Source: Paenibacillus brevis
Lineage (GTDB): Bacteria; Bacillota; Bacilli; Paenibacillales; Paenibacillaceae
Length of the DNA stretch: 57,255 bases
Assembly (NCBI RefSeq): GCF_018919145.1
Contig: NZ_JAHLQJ010000026.1
Coordinates: forward strand, 1 to 57,255
Reading direction: 5' to 3'
The stretch's first letter is position 1; each line of letters begins with the position of its first letter. The position numbers were made by a program, and so were the translations under genes. Below the pieces are notes generated by a model. It was not told where the DNA came from and ran no database searches. It saw nothing but the letters and a program-made list of their open reading frames with translations. Below, piece by piece: positions 24,736-34,074 of the stretch.

Positions 24736-26421
24736 ATGGCAGCTGGTAAAATGCGTTCAGATATGATAAAAAAAGGCTTTGACCGCGCTCCTCACCGCAG
24801 CTTGTTGCGGGCAGCAGGAGTAAAGGAAGAAGATTTCGGCAAGCCGTTTATTGCGGTATGCAATTCGTACATCGATATCGTGCCGGGGCATGTGCACTTG
24901 CAGGAATTCGGGAAAATAGTCAAGGAAGCCATTCGCGAAGCGGGCGGCGTGCCGTTCGAGTTCAACACGATCGGTGTGGATGACGGGATCGCAATGGGAC
25001 ATATCGGCATGCGCTACTCGCTGCCGAGCCGTGAGATTATTGCAGACGCTCTCGAGACGGTCGTATCCGCTCACTGGTTTGACGGTATGGTCTGCATTCC
25101 GAACTGTGACAAGATCACACCGGGCATGATGATGGGCGCTCTTCGGGTGAATATTCCAACTGTCTTCGTCAGCGGCGGACCTATGAAGGCTGGTGTTGAC
25201 AGCAAGGGCCGCAAGCTCTCTCTCACCTCCGTCTTCGAGGGGGTTGGCGCTCACCAGGCTGGCCAGATCTCGGATGGCGATTTGTATGAATTGGAACAAT
25301 TCGGTTGTCCGACCTGCGGCTCCTGTTCTGGGATGTTTACAGCGAACTCCATGAACTGTCTGGCTGAAGCTCTGGGACTGGCGATGCCGGGTAATGGCAC
25401 AATTTTGGCCGTAGCCGAAGAACGCCGCGATTTCGTGCGGAAGTCCGCTCGCCAGCTCATGGAATTGATCAAGCTTGATTTGAAGCCTCGCGATATCGTT
25501 ACAATCGAATCAATCGACAATGCCTTTGCCTTGGATATGGCAATGGGGGGATCCACCAATACGGTTCTGCATACACTTGCTCTGGCTCAGGAAGCCGGGA
25601 TCGACTATCCGCTGGAGCGTATCAACGAAGTTGCCAACCGCGTGCCGCACATCGCCAAGCTGGCTCCGGCATCCGATATCTTCATCGAGGATGTGGATCG
25701 TGCCGGCGGCGTAAGCGCCGTGTTGCATGAGTTGCTCAAGAAACCAGGCGCCATCTATGGCGATCGTATCACCGTGACCGGCAAGACAATTGCAGAGAAC
25801 GTTGAAGGCTGCGAAATTCTGGATCATAACGTCATTCATCCGATCGATCAGCCTCACTCCGAGAGGGGTGGCCTGGCCATCCTGTACGGCAACCTAGCAC
25901 CGGAAGGCTCGGTCATCAAAGTGGGCGCCGTTGATCCATCCGTAGGCGGCTACCATAAAGGACCGGCAATTTGCTTCGATTCCCAGGAGCAAGCCCTGGA
26001 AGGCATCGCAAACGGAAAAGTGAAGGAAGGCTCTGTCGTTGTTATCCGCTATGAAGGACCTAAAGGCGGACCAGGGATGCCTGAAATGCTCGCTCCTACT
26101 TCCCAAATCGTAGGTATGGGACTTGGTGCGAAAGTCGGCTTGATCACGGACGGCCGCTTCTCGGGCGCTTCCCGCGGTATCAGCATCGGACACATCTCTC
26201 CGGAAGCGGCAGAAGGCGGCCCAATCGCATTCGTCGAGGATGGAGATATCATCGAGCTGGATCTGAATAACCGGAAGATTGAGCTTCACGTTGCCGATGA
26301 AGAGCTCGCCCGTCGCCGCTCCAATTGGAAAGGTTTTGAGCCGAAGGTGAAGACAGGCTATCTTGCACGTTATTCCAAGCTTGTAACGAACGCCAGCTCC
26401 GGCGGCGTACTTAAAATCTAA
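24736..26421 (+). CDS. ilvD: Dihydroxy-acid dehydratase
   Basis: 561 aa, Fe-S dehydratase of the IlvD/Edd family. It converts 2,3-dihydroxy-isovalerate or -methylvalerate to the keto acids in branched-chain amino acid synthesis. Cluster ligands are seen in CNSYIDIV, IPNCDKITPGM and CPTCGSCSGMFTANSMNCL. The C-terminal motif GLITDGRFSGASRGISIGHISPEA is intact. GGAGGGA precedes the ATG by 8 nt. It stands alone here; the rest of ilv is not in the window. A bidirectional terminator separates it from the convergent deacetylase gene. Confidence 0.96.
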   Translation: MAAGKMRSDMIKKGFDRAPHRSLLRAAGVKEEDFGKPFIAVCNSYIDIVPGHVHLQEFGKIVKEAIREAGGVPFEFNTIGVDDGIAMGHIGMRYSLPSREIIADALETVVSAHWFDGMVCIPNCDKITPGMMMGALRVNIPTVFVSGGPMKAGVDSKGRKLSLTSVFEGVGAHQAGQISDGDLYELEQFGCPTCGSCSGMFTANSMNCLAEALGLAMPGNGTILAVAEERRDFVRKSARQLMELIKLDLKPRDIVTIESIDNAFALDMAMGGSTNTVLHTLALAQEAGIDYPLERINEVANRVPHIAKLAPASDIFIEDVDRAGGVSAVLHELLKKPGAIYGDRITVTGKTIAENVEGCEILDHNVIHPIDQPHSERGGLAILYGNLAPEGSVIKVGAVDPSVGGYHKGPAICFDSQEQALEGIANGKVKEGSVVVIRYEGPKGGPGMPEMLAPTSQIVGMGLGAKVGLITDGRFSGASRGISIGHISPEAAEGGPIAFVEDGDIIELDLNNRKIELHVADEELARRRSNWKGFEPKVKTGYLARYSKLVTNASSGGVLKI

Positions 26422-26459
26422 CTATAATTTAGTTCAACTTATAGAATCACAAAAAATAA

Positions 26460-26504
26460 GGGTGTCCCAAAATCATCTTGCGACGATTTGGGGACACCCT
26501 TTTC
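26460..26504. terminator. Bidirectional terminator between ilvD and the deacetylase gene
   Basis: GGGTGTCCC (26460-26468) pairs with GGGACACCC (26491-26499), and the pairing extends inward (AAAATC with GATTTG). TTTT follows on plus and a run of six A residues precedes it, giving a U-run on minus. Confidence 0.85.
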
Positions 26505-26604
26505 ACTGGAGCAAGATATTAAAATTTCTGGTGCTGCAGCTTAATTAGCTATGTTCCTGCAGTCTAATTTATAGCGTATGAATTTCATGAGTTCTATCTG
26601 CTTT

Positions 26605-28023
26605 TTAAAGGCTTGCAGGGATTGCAACCGGCTCCGGCTCTTCTATGCTCTCATTCGGATTCTCTGAAATATTTCGATGAGACCCATTTTCGGCATAATG
26701 TTCGGCAAGGTACCCAAGCGGCATCAGGATCAGTTTAGGAATCAGCAGTTCCGGAGATTGATTCAATCGTGATCCTCCTTCTGGATGGATGACCCGCATC
26801 AGAAACTTCAGGTAAATCCGGGATGACCCGGAGAACAATCCCTTAGGAAGATCTGTAACCGTAAATCCGAATTTCTCCGGTCCCCGGTTAATCATACTCA
26901 CCCCATACAATGCCTTTACCTTGGCAAGCTCCGCATGATCGGATATATAACGGGCAATCAGCGGCATCTCCTGCTCCATTCGCCGGACCATCTTAATCGC
27001 AAGCTGTACAGGCGACTTCGACTTCATTCCCAGCTCGAACAACAGCTTATTATCAATATGCAGTTCCATGATCTGATCGCCTGATGTAAGTACAGAACCA
27101 TCACTCATCGTGACTTGCTGTCCGCGATAGCTCCGGATGCGAAAATGCATCAGCGGGTTTTCAGGGTTAATCGTCTTCAGACGGAACAGAAGGTGGAACA
27201 GCTTCTCCCATGCCATCCACAATGCAACGATGGTCTTTTTGAACAGACTAATCTGCTTTTTCTTGGAATCGGCTTGCTGGACCGAAGAGTTCCGTTTCAC
27301 CTTTTTCCCCTCCTTCGCCGCCTCGCTGATCCTAATCATCTCATCAATACGGATACTGTTCAGACCGCGGTTCCTTGCTTCCTTCAATACGCGTTCGAGC
27401 GCTACCATCATTTCACCCGGTGCCGTCGTATTGGCCCCCAGCGTCGCACCGCAATCATGCAGCAAAAACACCTCGCCGCCTCGCAATTTCTTCAGCATCC
27501 GCTTCGTCAATTTGTCGGCGCCAATCTTGACCCGCCAATCACTGAACATCGCCGACCAGAGTACGATCTGAGTTTCATTTCGCTTGGCGAAATCGAAGAG
27601 ATTCACAATCCCCCAGGGCGGCCGATAGAAGTGCGTACGCGCGCCGGTTGCGTCCAGAATCACCTTGCCTGTCTTTTGAATCTGCTTTTTTACTTCAGCA
27701 GGTCCCATCAGCCAATTCGTCTTGTGGACATAATTATGAATACCGATCAAGTGTCCCTCTTCGTGCATTCTCTTCACCAGCTCTGGATGCCGTTCTGCAT
27801 TCGAGCCAACCACGAAGAACGTGGCCTTGGCATCATAGCGCTTCAGCAGATCAAGCAATTCCGGCGTATATTGAGGATCAGGTCCATCATCAAAGGTAAG
27901 CGAGAAATATTCCTTGCTTATGCCGCGCCTAAACACGCGAAATCCGAAGATTCTTGTGATCAGCCCGGGAATAAAAGCATATAGCGATGAAATATAAAAT
28001 AACCACAGCAGCAAAGTCTCCAT
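26605..28023 (-). CDS. Polysaccharide deacetylase with extra C-terminal domain
   Basis: 472 aa. One N-terminal membrane segment (about 1-25) leads into a NodB deacetylase domain (about 38-235). Motifs are LTFDDGPDPQYTPELL (catalytic D and metal D), HLIGIHNYVHKTNW (metal H-x3-H), FYRPPWG and VFLLHDCG. Such enzymes remove acetyl groups from peptidoglycan or surface glycans. After a Lys-rich linker, a second domain of about 190 aa (from about 280) resembles the YkoP-type domain; I am not certain of that name. The gene is monocistronic and convergent with ilvD. Confidence 0.85.
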   Translation of the reverse strand: METLLLWLFYISSLYAFIPGLITRIFGFRVFRRGISKEYFSLTFDDGPDPQYTPELLDLLKRYDAKATFFVVGSNAERHPELVKRMHEEGHLIGIHNYVHKTNWLMGPAEVKKQIQKTGKVILDATGARTHFYRPPWGIVNLFDFAKRNETQIVLWSAMFSDWRVKIGADKLTKRMLKKLRGGEVFLLHDCGATLGANTTAPGEMMVALERVLKEARNRGLNSIRIDEMIRISEAAKEGKKVKRNSSVQQADSKKKQISLFKKTIVALWMAWEKLFHLLFRLKTINPENPLMHFRIRSYRGQQVTMSDGSVLTSGDQIMELHIDNKLLFELGMKSKSPVQLAIKMVRRMEQEMPLIARYISDHAELAKVKALYGVSMINRGPEKFGFTVTDLPKGLFSGSSRIYLKFLMRVIHPEGGSRLNQSPELLIPKLILMPLGYLAEHYAENGSHRNISENPNESIEEPEPVAIPASL

Positions 28024-28161
28024 GTCGTCTTCCCCACTTTTCTATAGTTCATGACTTTGGCATGCCCTAAAGCATAGCATCCCCACTATTTTATCATACA
28101 GACCTGCCAAGTTGGGGCATTTTTTTGGAAAAGAAGCTGTTGATGATGAAAGCTGACTATG

Positions 28162-29931
28162 CTAAGACATGTCCGCGTCCTGTGCGAGAATATCCATCAC
28201 TCGCCGGAACACATCAGTTGCAAGATGGCGAGACCCGGCCGGACGGTTCTGAACCAATACAGCTACAGCGTATTGAGGTCGACTCACTGGCCCATATCCG
28301 ATGAACCATTGCTGATTGAGCTTCTTAGTCAATTTCATAACTTGGGCTGTTCCTGATTTGCCTGCTAACTCCCATTTTGAGGATCGCATTGATCTTCCAG
28401 TCCCTTCAGTGACGACACGCCGCATCATGACAAGTAATTGATGTGACGTCTTAGGGGAAATTCCCGGTGCGCGTCCTGACTTTTTCACAGGAAAATCAGC
28501 CATCGTGGAACCATCCTTATACTTAACCTTGCTCACCAATCGGGGAGAAAATAATTGACCATCATGAAGCAGCGTTACTACCAAATTGGCTGCCTGAAGC
28601 GGAGTTACCAGCACATCCCGCTGGCCTAGCGCCGTTTGAGCCAGCACGCCGCCGTCAACCGCAGCAGTTGGATGAAAGACCCTCCCAGCCTCCTCTTGAT
28701 CAATCTGCCGCAGTTCTTCACCGCCCATGAAGGAGTCAGCATGCCATCCGATTTTACGAGATAATCCCAGCCCCGATGCGGCCCTTGCAATTTGGGCCTG
28801 TGACAAGCGCTCTCCCAGCTCGGCAAACACCACATTACATGATTGCGCCAGGCCTTGCTCCAAGGAAATTTCGCCATGACCTCCGGCCTTCCAGCAGGAA
28901 AGACCGTAACGGTTATATTCGCCTGAGCAATGAAACATTTCTCCTGGCTTGGTCGCACCCGATTCCAGCGCAGCAGCCGCTACAACAAGCTTAAAGATAG
29001 AGCCCGGCGCCTCTGCCTTGACCGCTCTATTGCTCCAAGCTCCAGCTTCAATCTGAATACGGTTAGGATCATAAAATGGGCTTGAGACCATAGCTATAAT
29101 ATCTCCCTGCCGCGCATCCAGGACGACAATCGCTCCCTCTTCAACCTTCATGGCCTGGCTGAGCTTTTCCAGTTCACGCTGAATCCCTTCCTTTATCGTG
29201 GTCTGGACTTGGATCGGATAATAAGGATTATCCGTCGTTCGAATTCTGGTTCCGATGCTGGGCAATGAGCGGTACTTTCCGTCGGTGCCATAAGATACTC
29301 TGGTTCCGCCGATCCCTCTTAAGAAGCGATCCATGGATAACTCCAAACCTGAAGCCCCGACCTGCATTTGAATCGGAAAGGGCCTGCCGGACTCTTGTCC
29401 GATCTTCAGCCCTCTTATTACATCAGGGCGTTGAGCGACATAACCAAGCCATTGATTCCCGCTTGTCCCCTCTGGATACCGCTTCATATAAGGCAACCAT
29501 TCCACTCCAACCGGCAGTTCGCCGATCGGCGGTTTTGAAGACTCCTTATTCTCTATCTCTAGCGCAAAAGGAGCTTGAATCATCTTCCATTTCGTCTTCA
29601 GCTCATCTAGTGACATATCCGCAAGAACAGCGAGCTTCATCAAGCTCTCCTCTTCGGGAAGATCACGGACAGGGAAAAGAGTGGGGAGCCATTGAATTTG
29701 CCCTGTGAGCCTAACCCCATCACGGTCAACAAAATGCCCCCGCCCTGAATCCAGTTCAATTCCTTGTTCCCGTTGTCTTACAGCCAGCTCGTTTATAGTT
29801 CGTCCTCCAGCGGTTACAGGGCGTGCGGCAGCACTCCATGCCAGCCAGCCCATTCTTACGGCAAACACCGTTAGTAGAAATGAAAATGTAAACAATACAA
29901 TAAATATCCGTCGTTTCAAGCCCATGAACAA
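28162..29931 (-). CDS. Class B penicillin-binding protein (PbpI-like)
   Basis: About 589 aa from TTG 29931, which has AGGAGG 8 nt upstream; the frame is open 17 codons further but without a ribosome site. N-terminal anchor KRRIFIVLFTFSFLLTVFAV, then an N-terminal dimerisation domain, then the transpeptidase domain from about residue 245. Active-site motifs: S-x2-K in APGSIFKLVVAA, S-x-N in QSCNVVFAE and K-S-G in AGKSGTAQVMK (KSG in place of KTG). It cross-links peptidoglycan. In Bacillus pbpI (yrrR) follows the U32 genes, and the location here suggests the same gene, with a chemoreceptor replacing udk and greA. Confidence 0.88.
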   Translation of the reverse strand: MFMGLKRRIFIVLFTFSFLLTVFAVRMGWLAWSAAARPVTAGGRTINELAVRQREQGIELDSGRGHFVDRDGVRLTGQIQWLPTLFPVRDLPEEESLMKLAVLADMSLDELKTKWKMIQAPFALEIENKESSKPPIGELPVGVEWLPYMKRYPEGTSGNQWLGYVAQRPDVIRGLKIGQESGRPFPIQMQVGASGLELSMDRFLRGIGGTRVSYGTDGKYRSLPSIGTRIRTTDNPYYPIQVQTTIKEGIQRELEKLSQAMKVEEGAIVVLDARQGDIIAMVSSPFYDPNRIQIEAGAWSNRAVKAEAPGSIFKLVVAAAALESGATKPGEMFHCSGEYNRYGLSCWKAGGHGEISLEQGLAQSCNVVFAELGERLSQAQIARAASGLGLSRKIGWHADSFMGGEELRQIDQEEAGRVFHPTAAVDGGVLAQTALGQRDVLVTPLQAANLVVTLLHDGQLFSPRLVSKVKYKDGSTMADFPVKKSGRAPGISPKTSHQLLVMMRRVVTEGTGRSMRSSKWELAGKSGTAQVMKLTKKLNQQWFIGYGPVSRPQYAVAVLVQNRPAGSRHLATDVFRRVMDILAQDADMS

Positions 29932-30023
29932 TTTAACCGCCTCCTGTGTGTTAACATTATTTCCTGGGAAAAGATTGTTCACACTTCCAGGGACAAATTG
30001 AATTGAACGGATATTTTTTCATA

Positions 30024-30066
30024 CAAAAAACAGGTCCATCATAGCTTATGACTATGTGGGACCTGT
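30024..30066 (-). terminator. Terminator of the chemoreceptor gene
   Basis: ACAGGTCC (30030-30037) pairs with GGACCTGT (30059-30066). CATAG and CTATG pair inside. The minus transcript continues UUUUUUGU. Confidence 0.85.
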
Positions 30067-30094
30067 CTTGTCATTCATATTAAAATTGGAATGA

Positions 30095-32272
30095 TTATAC
30101 CGTAAACTTAGACAACGAGTCCTTCAGGCCTGTCGATACATTCTCAAGCTTCTTGGACAGCTGTACCAACTGTTCCCCAATCGTCTGCTGCTCGCTGCTT
30201 AACGATGCAACTTCTTCAGAAGTGGCAGAAGATTCTTCCGCTACCGCACTTACGTTGCTCATCGCATCGGAAAGGATATTTTGCGATTCGTTCAATTGAT
30301 CGATCGAGGATGTAACCTTATCCAGATGAGTAATGAAGTTATCCATTTGCTGTTGTACAGAGACAAAGATCTGTCCTGTTTCCTTCACAGAGCTCATTTG
30401 CTCTTGGAACAATGGGCTGGCTTCAGAAAGTGCCTGTACCGTTTCATTCATTTCCTTCTGAATGTTGTCGGTAATCTCTCCTACCATGGCAATCGATTGC
30501 TTGGACTGATCCGCCAGTTGGCGAATTTCGTCCGCCACGACCATGAATCCGCGCCCAGCAGCTCCGGCGCGTGCAGCTTCAATCGTTGCATTCAAGGAAA
30601 GGATATTGGTTTGCTGCGTAATATTCTTCATAACATCAAGCACCTTCATTACTGAAGAGGTACTTGTCTTCAATTCATCCACCTTGTTGGTCAATTGGCT
30701 AATCATCTCGGCGGAAGCTTCTGTCTTGTCAAGCAGACCATTCAAATACTCGGTTCCCCGCTGACTGGACTCATGAACCTGATGCGCAGAGTGCTCCATC
30801 TGCTGGTTCACACTAATCACGTGCTCCATTTGACGGGCAATGTTATCCGTCAACGAGTTGCCCCGCTCAGCTTCGTTTGCTAAGCTGGTTGCACCATTCG
30901 CGATTTCTTCGGTTGCTGAAGCGATTTCTCTTGCGGAGATCGCCGTTTTATTGGAAGCATCCGTCAATTCTGCTGCGGTTTCCAGCACATCTTGAGCGGA
31001 ATGATTGGTCTGACTAACCAGAGATGTAATCTGCTCCATCATCAGGTTGAAGCTGATCGAGAGTTGCCCGATTTCATCCTTCGCCCGAGTTTCCATACGG
31101 ACATTCAGATTCCCCTTGGCTCCCTCTTCCATTAATTCCTTCATCTTGCCCAGAGGATGGGCAATCATGCGTACCATCCAGAATGCGATTAAGATGGTAA
31201 TGAAGGCGACGATTAATGCTGACAGGAAAGTATAACTCAGAATACTCTTAGCATCCTTCGTCAATTCGGAAGTTGCTACAGTTCCAACCAACTTCCAGCC
31301 GGTCAACTCATGCTGCACGAATACAGCCAGGACGCTTTCACCGGATTGATCCTTAGTTATGAAGCTGCCGTATGATTCGGTTCCGGCTTTAGACATATCG
31401 ATAGTATCTGTCAGACCCACATTCTCCGTATTCGAAGAGCTTACAACAAAATTGTCGGCTGTCATCATCTTGACTTCCGAGCCGTCTCCAAGGGAAACTT
31501 CCTTCAGGTAGTCTTCCAGTACCTTCAGCTTGATATCTGCCACCAACACAAAGCGCTCCATACTGGTTACGCTTTGAACCGAACGGACCAGACGGAAGAC
31601 TTCAGGCGTGCTGCCGTCTTCTTTCGGAACAGGCATCCATTGGGTTGTCGTCTTCTCAGAGACTTCCTTAAACCATTCGGTATCCCGAATCGTACCTAAA
31701 AGCGCCGGATCGGTATTGCCTGCACTGATATCATCAATAGCCTGCTTGCTTGAAAGCATATAAATCGCTGTGAATCCATCATTTGAAAAGGTCAGTCCAT
31801 TCAGGCGGGTTCTCATCTTTGTCACCTGAGTAAACCGGTCATAATCCGACAATCCCGGGAGATAAGCTTCCGTAATTGCTTTTTGCATCTCATCATCCAA
31901 AAATGCCTGTTGCAGATTATCCGCGAACTTCTGGAATACAATATCCAGCTTCTGTGTCGTTTGCAATATGGTCTGTGTATTGGAGGTCTCCGCATTACGC
32001 TGAATCGTATTTTTTGCGACTCCATAGGACATCAAACCAATGGCCAGAACAAACGTCATAATTGCTACAAAGAAGATTAAGAACAATCTTACGCCAACCG
32101 ACTTGCTTGGGTTAATCTGACCAGGTATCATCTTACCGACAGATGACTTCCAGCCGCCCCCCGCCTTTTCCAATGAAGGGGGTTTCAATTTTCCCTTCAA
32201 AGCATTAAGGCCTTTCTGTTTCGATTCCTTGCTGTCCGTGTCTTGCTCCTTCTTCTTAGGAACCATACCCAT
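30095..32272 (-). CDS. Methyl-accepting chemotaxis protein with dCache-type sensor
   Basis: 725 aa. A basic N-terminal tail (about 1-58) precedes the first membrane helix (VRLFLIFFVAIMTFVLAIGLM). An extracellular sensor of about 250 aa (Cache type) follows, then the second helix (FLSALIVAFITILIAFWMV) and HAMP. The cytoplasmic signalling domain has the hairpin tip NILSLNATIEAARAGAAGRGFMVVADEIRQLADQS. Glutamine/glutamate-rich methylation regions flank it. It senses a ligand outside the cell and controls CheA. The start (ATG 32272 after GGTGAG) is uncertain, because a well-formed short frame overlaps it from 32379. Confidence 0.93.
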   Translation of the reverse strand: MGMVPKKKEQDTDSKESKQKGLNALKGKLKPPSLEKAGGGWKSSVGKMIPGQINPSKSVGVRLFLIFFVAIMTFVLAIGLMSYGVAKNTIQRNAETSNTQTILQTTQKLDIVFQKFADNLQQAFLDDEMQKAITEAYLPGLSDYDRFTQVTKMRTRLNGLTFSNDGFTAIYMLSSKQAIDDISAGNTDPALLGTIRDTEWFKEVSEKTTTQWMPVPKEDGSTPEVFRLVRSVQSVTSMERFVLVADIKLKVLEDYLKEVSLGDGSEVKMMTADNFVVSSSNTENVGLTDTIDMSKAGTESYGSFITKDQSGESVLAVFVQHELTGWKLVGTVATSELTKDAKSILSYTFLSALIVAFITILIAFWMVRMIAHPLGKMKELMEEGAKGNLNVRMETRAKDEIGQLSISFNLMMEQITSLVSQTNHSAQDVLETAAELTDASNKTAISAREIASATEEIANGATSLANEAERGNSLTDNIARQMEHVISVNQQMEHSAHQVHESSQRGTEYLNGLLDKTEASAEMISQLTNKVDELKTSTSSVMKVLDVMKNITQQTNILSLNATIEAARAGAAGRGFMVVADEIRQLADQSKQSIAMVGEITDNIQKEMNETVQALSEASPLFQEQMSSVKETGQIFVSVQQQMDNFITHLDKVTSSIDQLNESQNILSDAMSNVSAVAEESSATSEEVASLSSEQQTIGEQLVQLSKKLENVSTGLKDSLSKFTV

Positions 32273-32379
32273 TCATACTCACCTACCGCTCGTAATAGTC
32301 GTCGTACTTTAAGCATGGGTTTAAAGTCATACCATTTTCGATCTGGTGGTAAGACACCCTTACGTGCATAATTCGACAT
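32197..32379 (-). CDS. Possible short ORF overlapping the chemoreceptor start
   Basis: From ATG 32379 (AGAGGAAG about 10 nt upstream), the frame encodes a basic, aromatic-containing sequence (MSNYARKGVLPPDRKWYDFK, then PMLKVRRLLRAVGEYEW) before it runs into the chemoreceptor gene in another frame. Only the first ~37 codons look protein-like. It could be a small coupled protein, or the true N-terminus of the chemoreceptor separated by a frameshift near 32270. Not recognised. Confidence 0.3.
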   Translation of the reverse strand: MSNYARKGVLPPDRKWYDFKPMLKVRRLLRAVGEYEWVWFLRRRSKTRTARNRNRKALML

Positions 32380-32498
32380 GCTTTGACGACTTCCTCTATA
32401 ATATCGGAAAAGTTAACACCGAAAATTACATTTTTTTGTTGCAAAAATCAAATAAGGACTTTCGTCCCATGATCCCTCTCTTGTGCAAACGATTTCCA

Positions 32499-32540
32499 TA
32501 AAAAGAAGACCTTATATGCCGAAAAGCACATAAGGTCTTC
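32499..32540 (-). terminator. Terminator of the mltG-trhP1-trhP2 operon
   Basis: GAAGACCTTAT (32505-32515) pairs with ATAAGGTCTTC (32530-32540). The minus transcript continues UUUUUAUGG. It lies 17 bp past the stop at 32558. Confidence 0.85.
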
Positions 32541-32557
32541 CTGATATTTTCAAGTAA

Positions 32558-33898
32558 TCACTTCTTTTTTCTCATCATATCAAAATAAGCTACAGGCTGA
32601 TTTACCTTGAATTTTACTCTTTGCAAAGGGTGGCGGGCTGCATCCAGCTCATTGCCTTCTTCATCCCAGATCGTTTCGACCGTCTGCTTGAAGAACGTGC
32701 CGCCAGGGCCGAAAAACTCCACTTCTTGCCCAGGCTTGAAGTGATTGCGCTGCTGCACCGTTGCCATACCTGTCTTGGAATCATATTCCATCACAAGTCC
32801 AGCAAAATCATAAGGGGCCGCCTTCTCTTCAGGTTCATAGATATGGTCCTCGTGATCCGGCGTGTCGTAGAAGAAGCCAGTGTTCAACGGACGATTCGCT
32901 GCTTTATTGATTTCTTCGATCCATTCCGGCTTCAGGACATAGTTGTCCGGGTCCGCCATGTACGAATCAATCGCTTGACGGTAAACATTCACCACTGTGG
33001 CAACGTAGTGAATAGACTTCATGCGTCCTTCAATCTTAAAGCTGTCAACACCGACATCGATCAGATCCGGGACATGCTCAATCATGCACAGATCCTTGGA
33101 ACCCATCGTAAAGGCATTGTCATCTTCCGTAAATTGCGGCAACTGGTTGACTCCCAGCTGGAATTTTTGCAGAACCGGATCACTCAGTGCCTCTTCTTCC
33201 GAGATCCATGTTTCAGCCTCCGGACGTGCGTCCTCAAAAAGATCATATTTCCAGCGGCAGGATTGGCAGCATCCGCCGCGATTGGAGTCGCGATCCGTAA
33301 AATGGTTCGATAATACGCAGCGTCCGGAATAGGAGGAACACATCGCACCATGAATAAAGGCTTCAATCTCGACATCTACATGCCGTTTGATCTCTTCTAT
33401 CTCTTCCATGCTTGTCTCTCGGCCCAGCACCACCCGCGGAAGGCCTTCTTCTTTCCAGAACTGGACTGCCTGCCAGTTCACTGTGGACTGTTGGGTACTT
33501 AAATGAACCTCGAGGCCAGGCACTGCCTTCTGCGCCGTCTCAACAATAATCGGATCCGCTACGATAATGGCTGAAATTCCGGCATTGTACAAGTTGCGCA
33601 AATATTCCTCGATTCCCTCCAGATCCTCATTATGGGCGTAGATGTTCGTGGCAACGAATACCTTGGCTCCGTATTGCTTAGCAAATTCAACGCCTTCTCG
33701 CATTTCCTCAAAGCTGAAGTTATCCGCATTCGAACGAAGGCCGTATTTTTGTCCTCCAATATATACCGCATCTGCTCCATAATGAATTGCGAATTTCAGC
33801 TTCTCCAAATTTCCGGCAGGTGCCAGCAATTCCGGTTTGCTGAGGCGATTTCGTCTGCCAGAATATTTATGCACATGTGTCTTGGTTGTTGTCTGCAT
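32558..33898 (-). CDS. trhP2: U32-family tRNA hydroxylation protein TrhP2-like (YrrO)
   Basis: About 446 aa, 'peptidase U32' family. Bacillus YrrN/YrrO act in prephenate-dependent hydroxylation of uridine 34 in tRNAs, so protease activity is unlikely. N-terminal motif KPELLAPAGNLEKLKFAIHYGADAVYIGG. The Fe-S-type cysteines are present (MCSSYSGRCVLSNH and RGGCCQSCRWKYDL). The C-terminal beta-barrel begins near residue 365. I used ATG 33898 after GAGAGGTGA; eleven more codons upstream are open. Element family I copy C separates it from trhP1. Confidence 0.9.
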   Translation of the reverse strand: MQTTTKTHVHKYSGRRNRLSKPELLAPAGNLEKLKFAIHYGADAVYIGGQKYGLRSNADNFSFEEMREGVEFAKQYGAKVFVATNIYAHNEDLEGIEEYLRNLYNAGISAIIVADPIIVETAQKAVPGLEVHLSTQQSTVNWQAVQFWKEEGLPRVVLGRETSMEEIEEIKRHVDVEIEAFIHGAMCSSYSGRCVLSNHFTDRDSNRGGCCQSCRWKYDLFEDARPEAETWISEEEALSDPVLQKFQLGVNQLPQFTEDDNAFTMGSKDLCMIEHVPDLIDVGVDSFKIEGRMKSIHYVATVVNVYRQAIDSYMADPDNYVLKPEWIEEINKAANRPLNTGFFYDTPDHEDHIYEPEEKAAPYDFAGLVMEYDSKTGMATVQQRNHFKPGQEVEFFGPGGTFFKQTVETIWDEEGNELDAARHPLQRVKFKVNQPVAYFDMMRKKK

Positions 33899-33925
33899 CT
33901 CGTTCACCTCTCTGCTAAAGTGAGT

Positions 33926-34063
33926 GTTCAAAAAGTCGGCTTTTCCAGCACCGAAAGGTTGCGAGGACCCGAAGAAGGAGGAACGGAGTGTAGGGTGAAC
34001 GCAAGATTCGATGTCGATTCAAGCTCTTGATACACTTCGCGATCAAAAGCTGACTTTTTGAAC
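33926..34063 (+). repeat. Dispersed intergenic element family I, copy C
   Basis: The shortest complete copy (138 bp). It starts GTTCAAAAAGTCGGCTTTTC and ends AAAAGCTGACTTTTTGAAC. It has the left core (CAGCACCGAAAGG, GAAGAAGGAGGAACGG) and right core (GGTGAACGCAAGATTCGATG) joined directly, without the variable TGTAGG/CCTACA middle. It lies inside an operon, between the trhP1 stop and the trhP2 start. Confidence 0.85.
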
Positions 34064-34074
34064 TGCCTCTTAAA

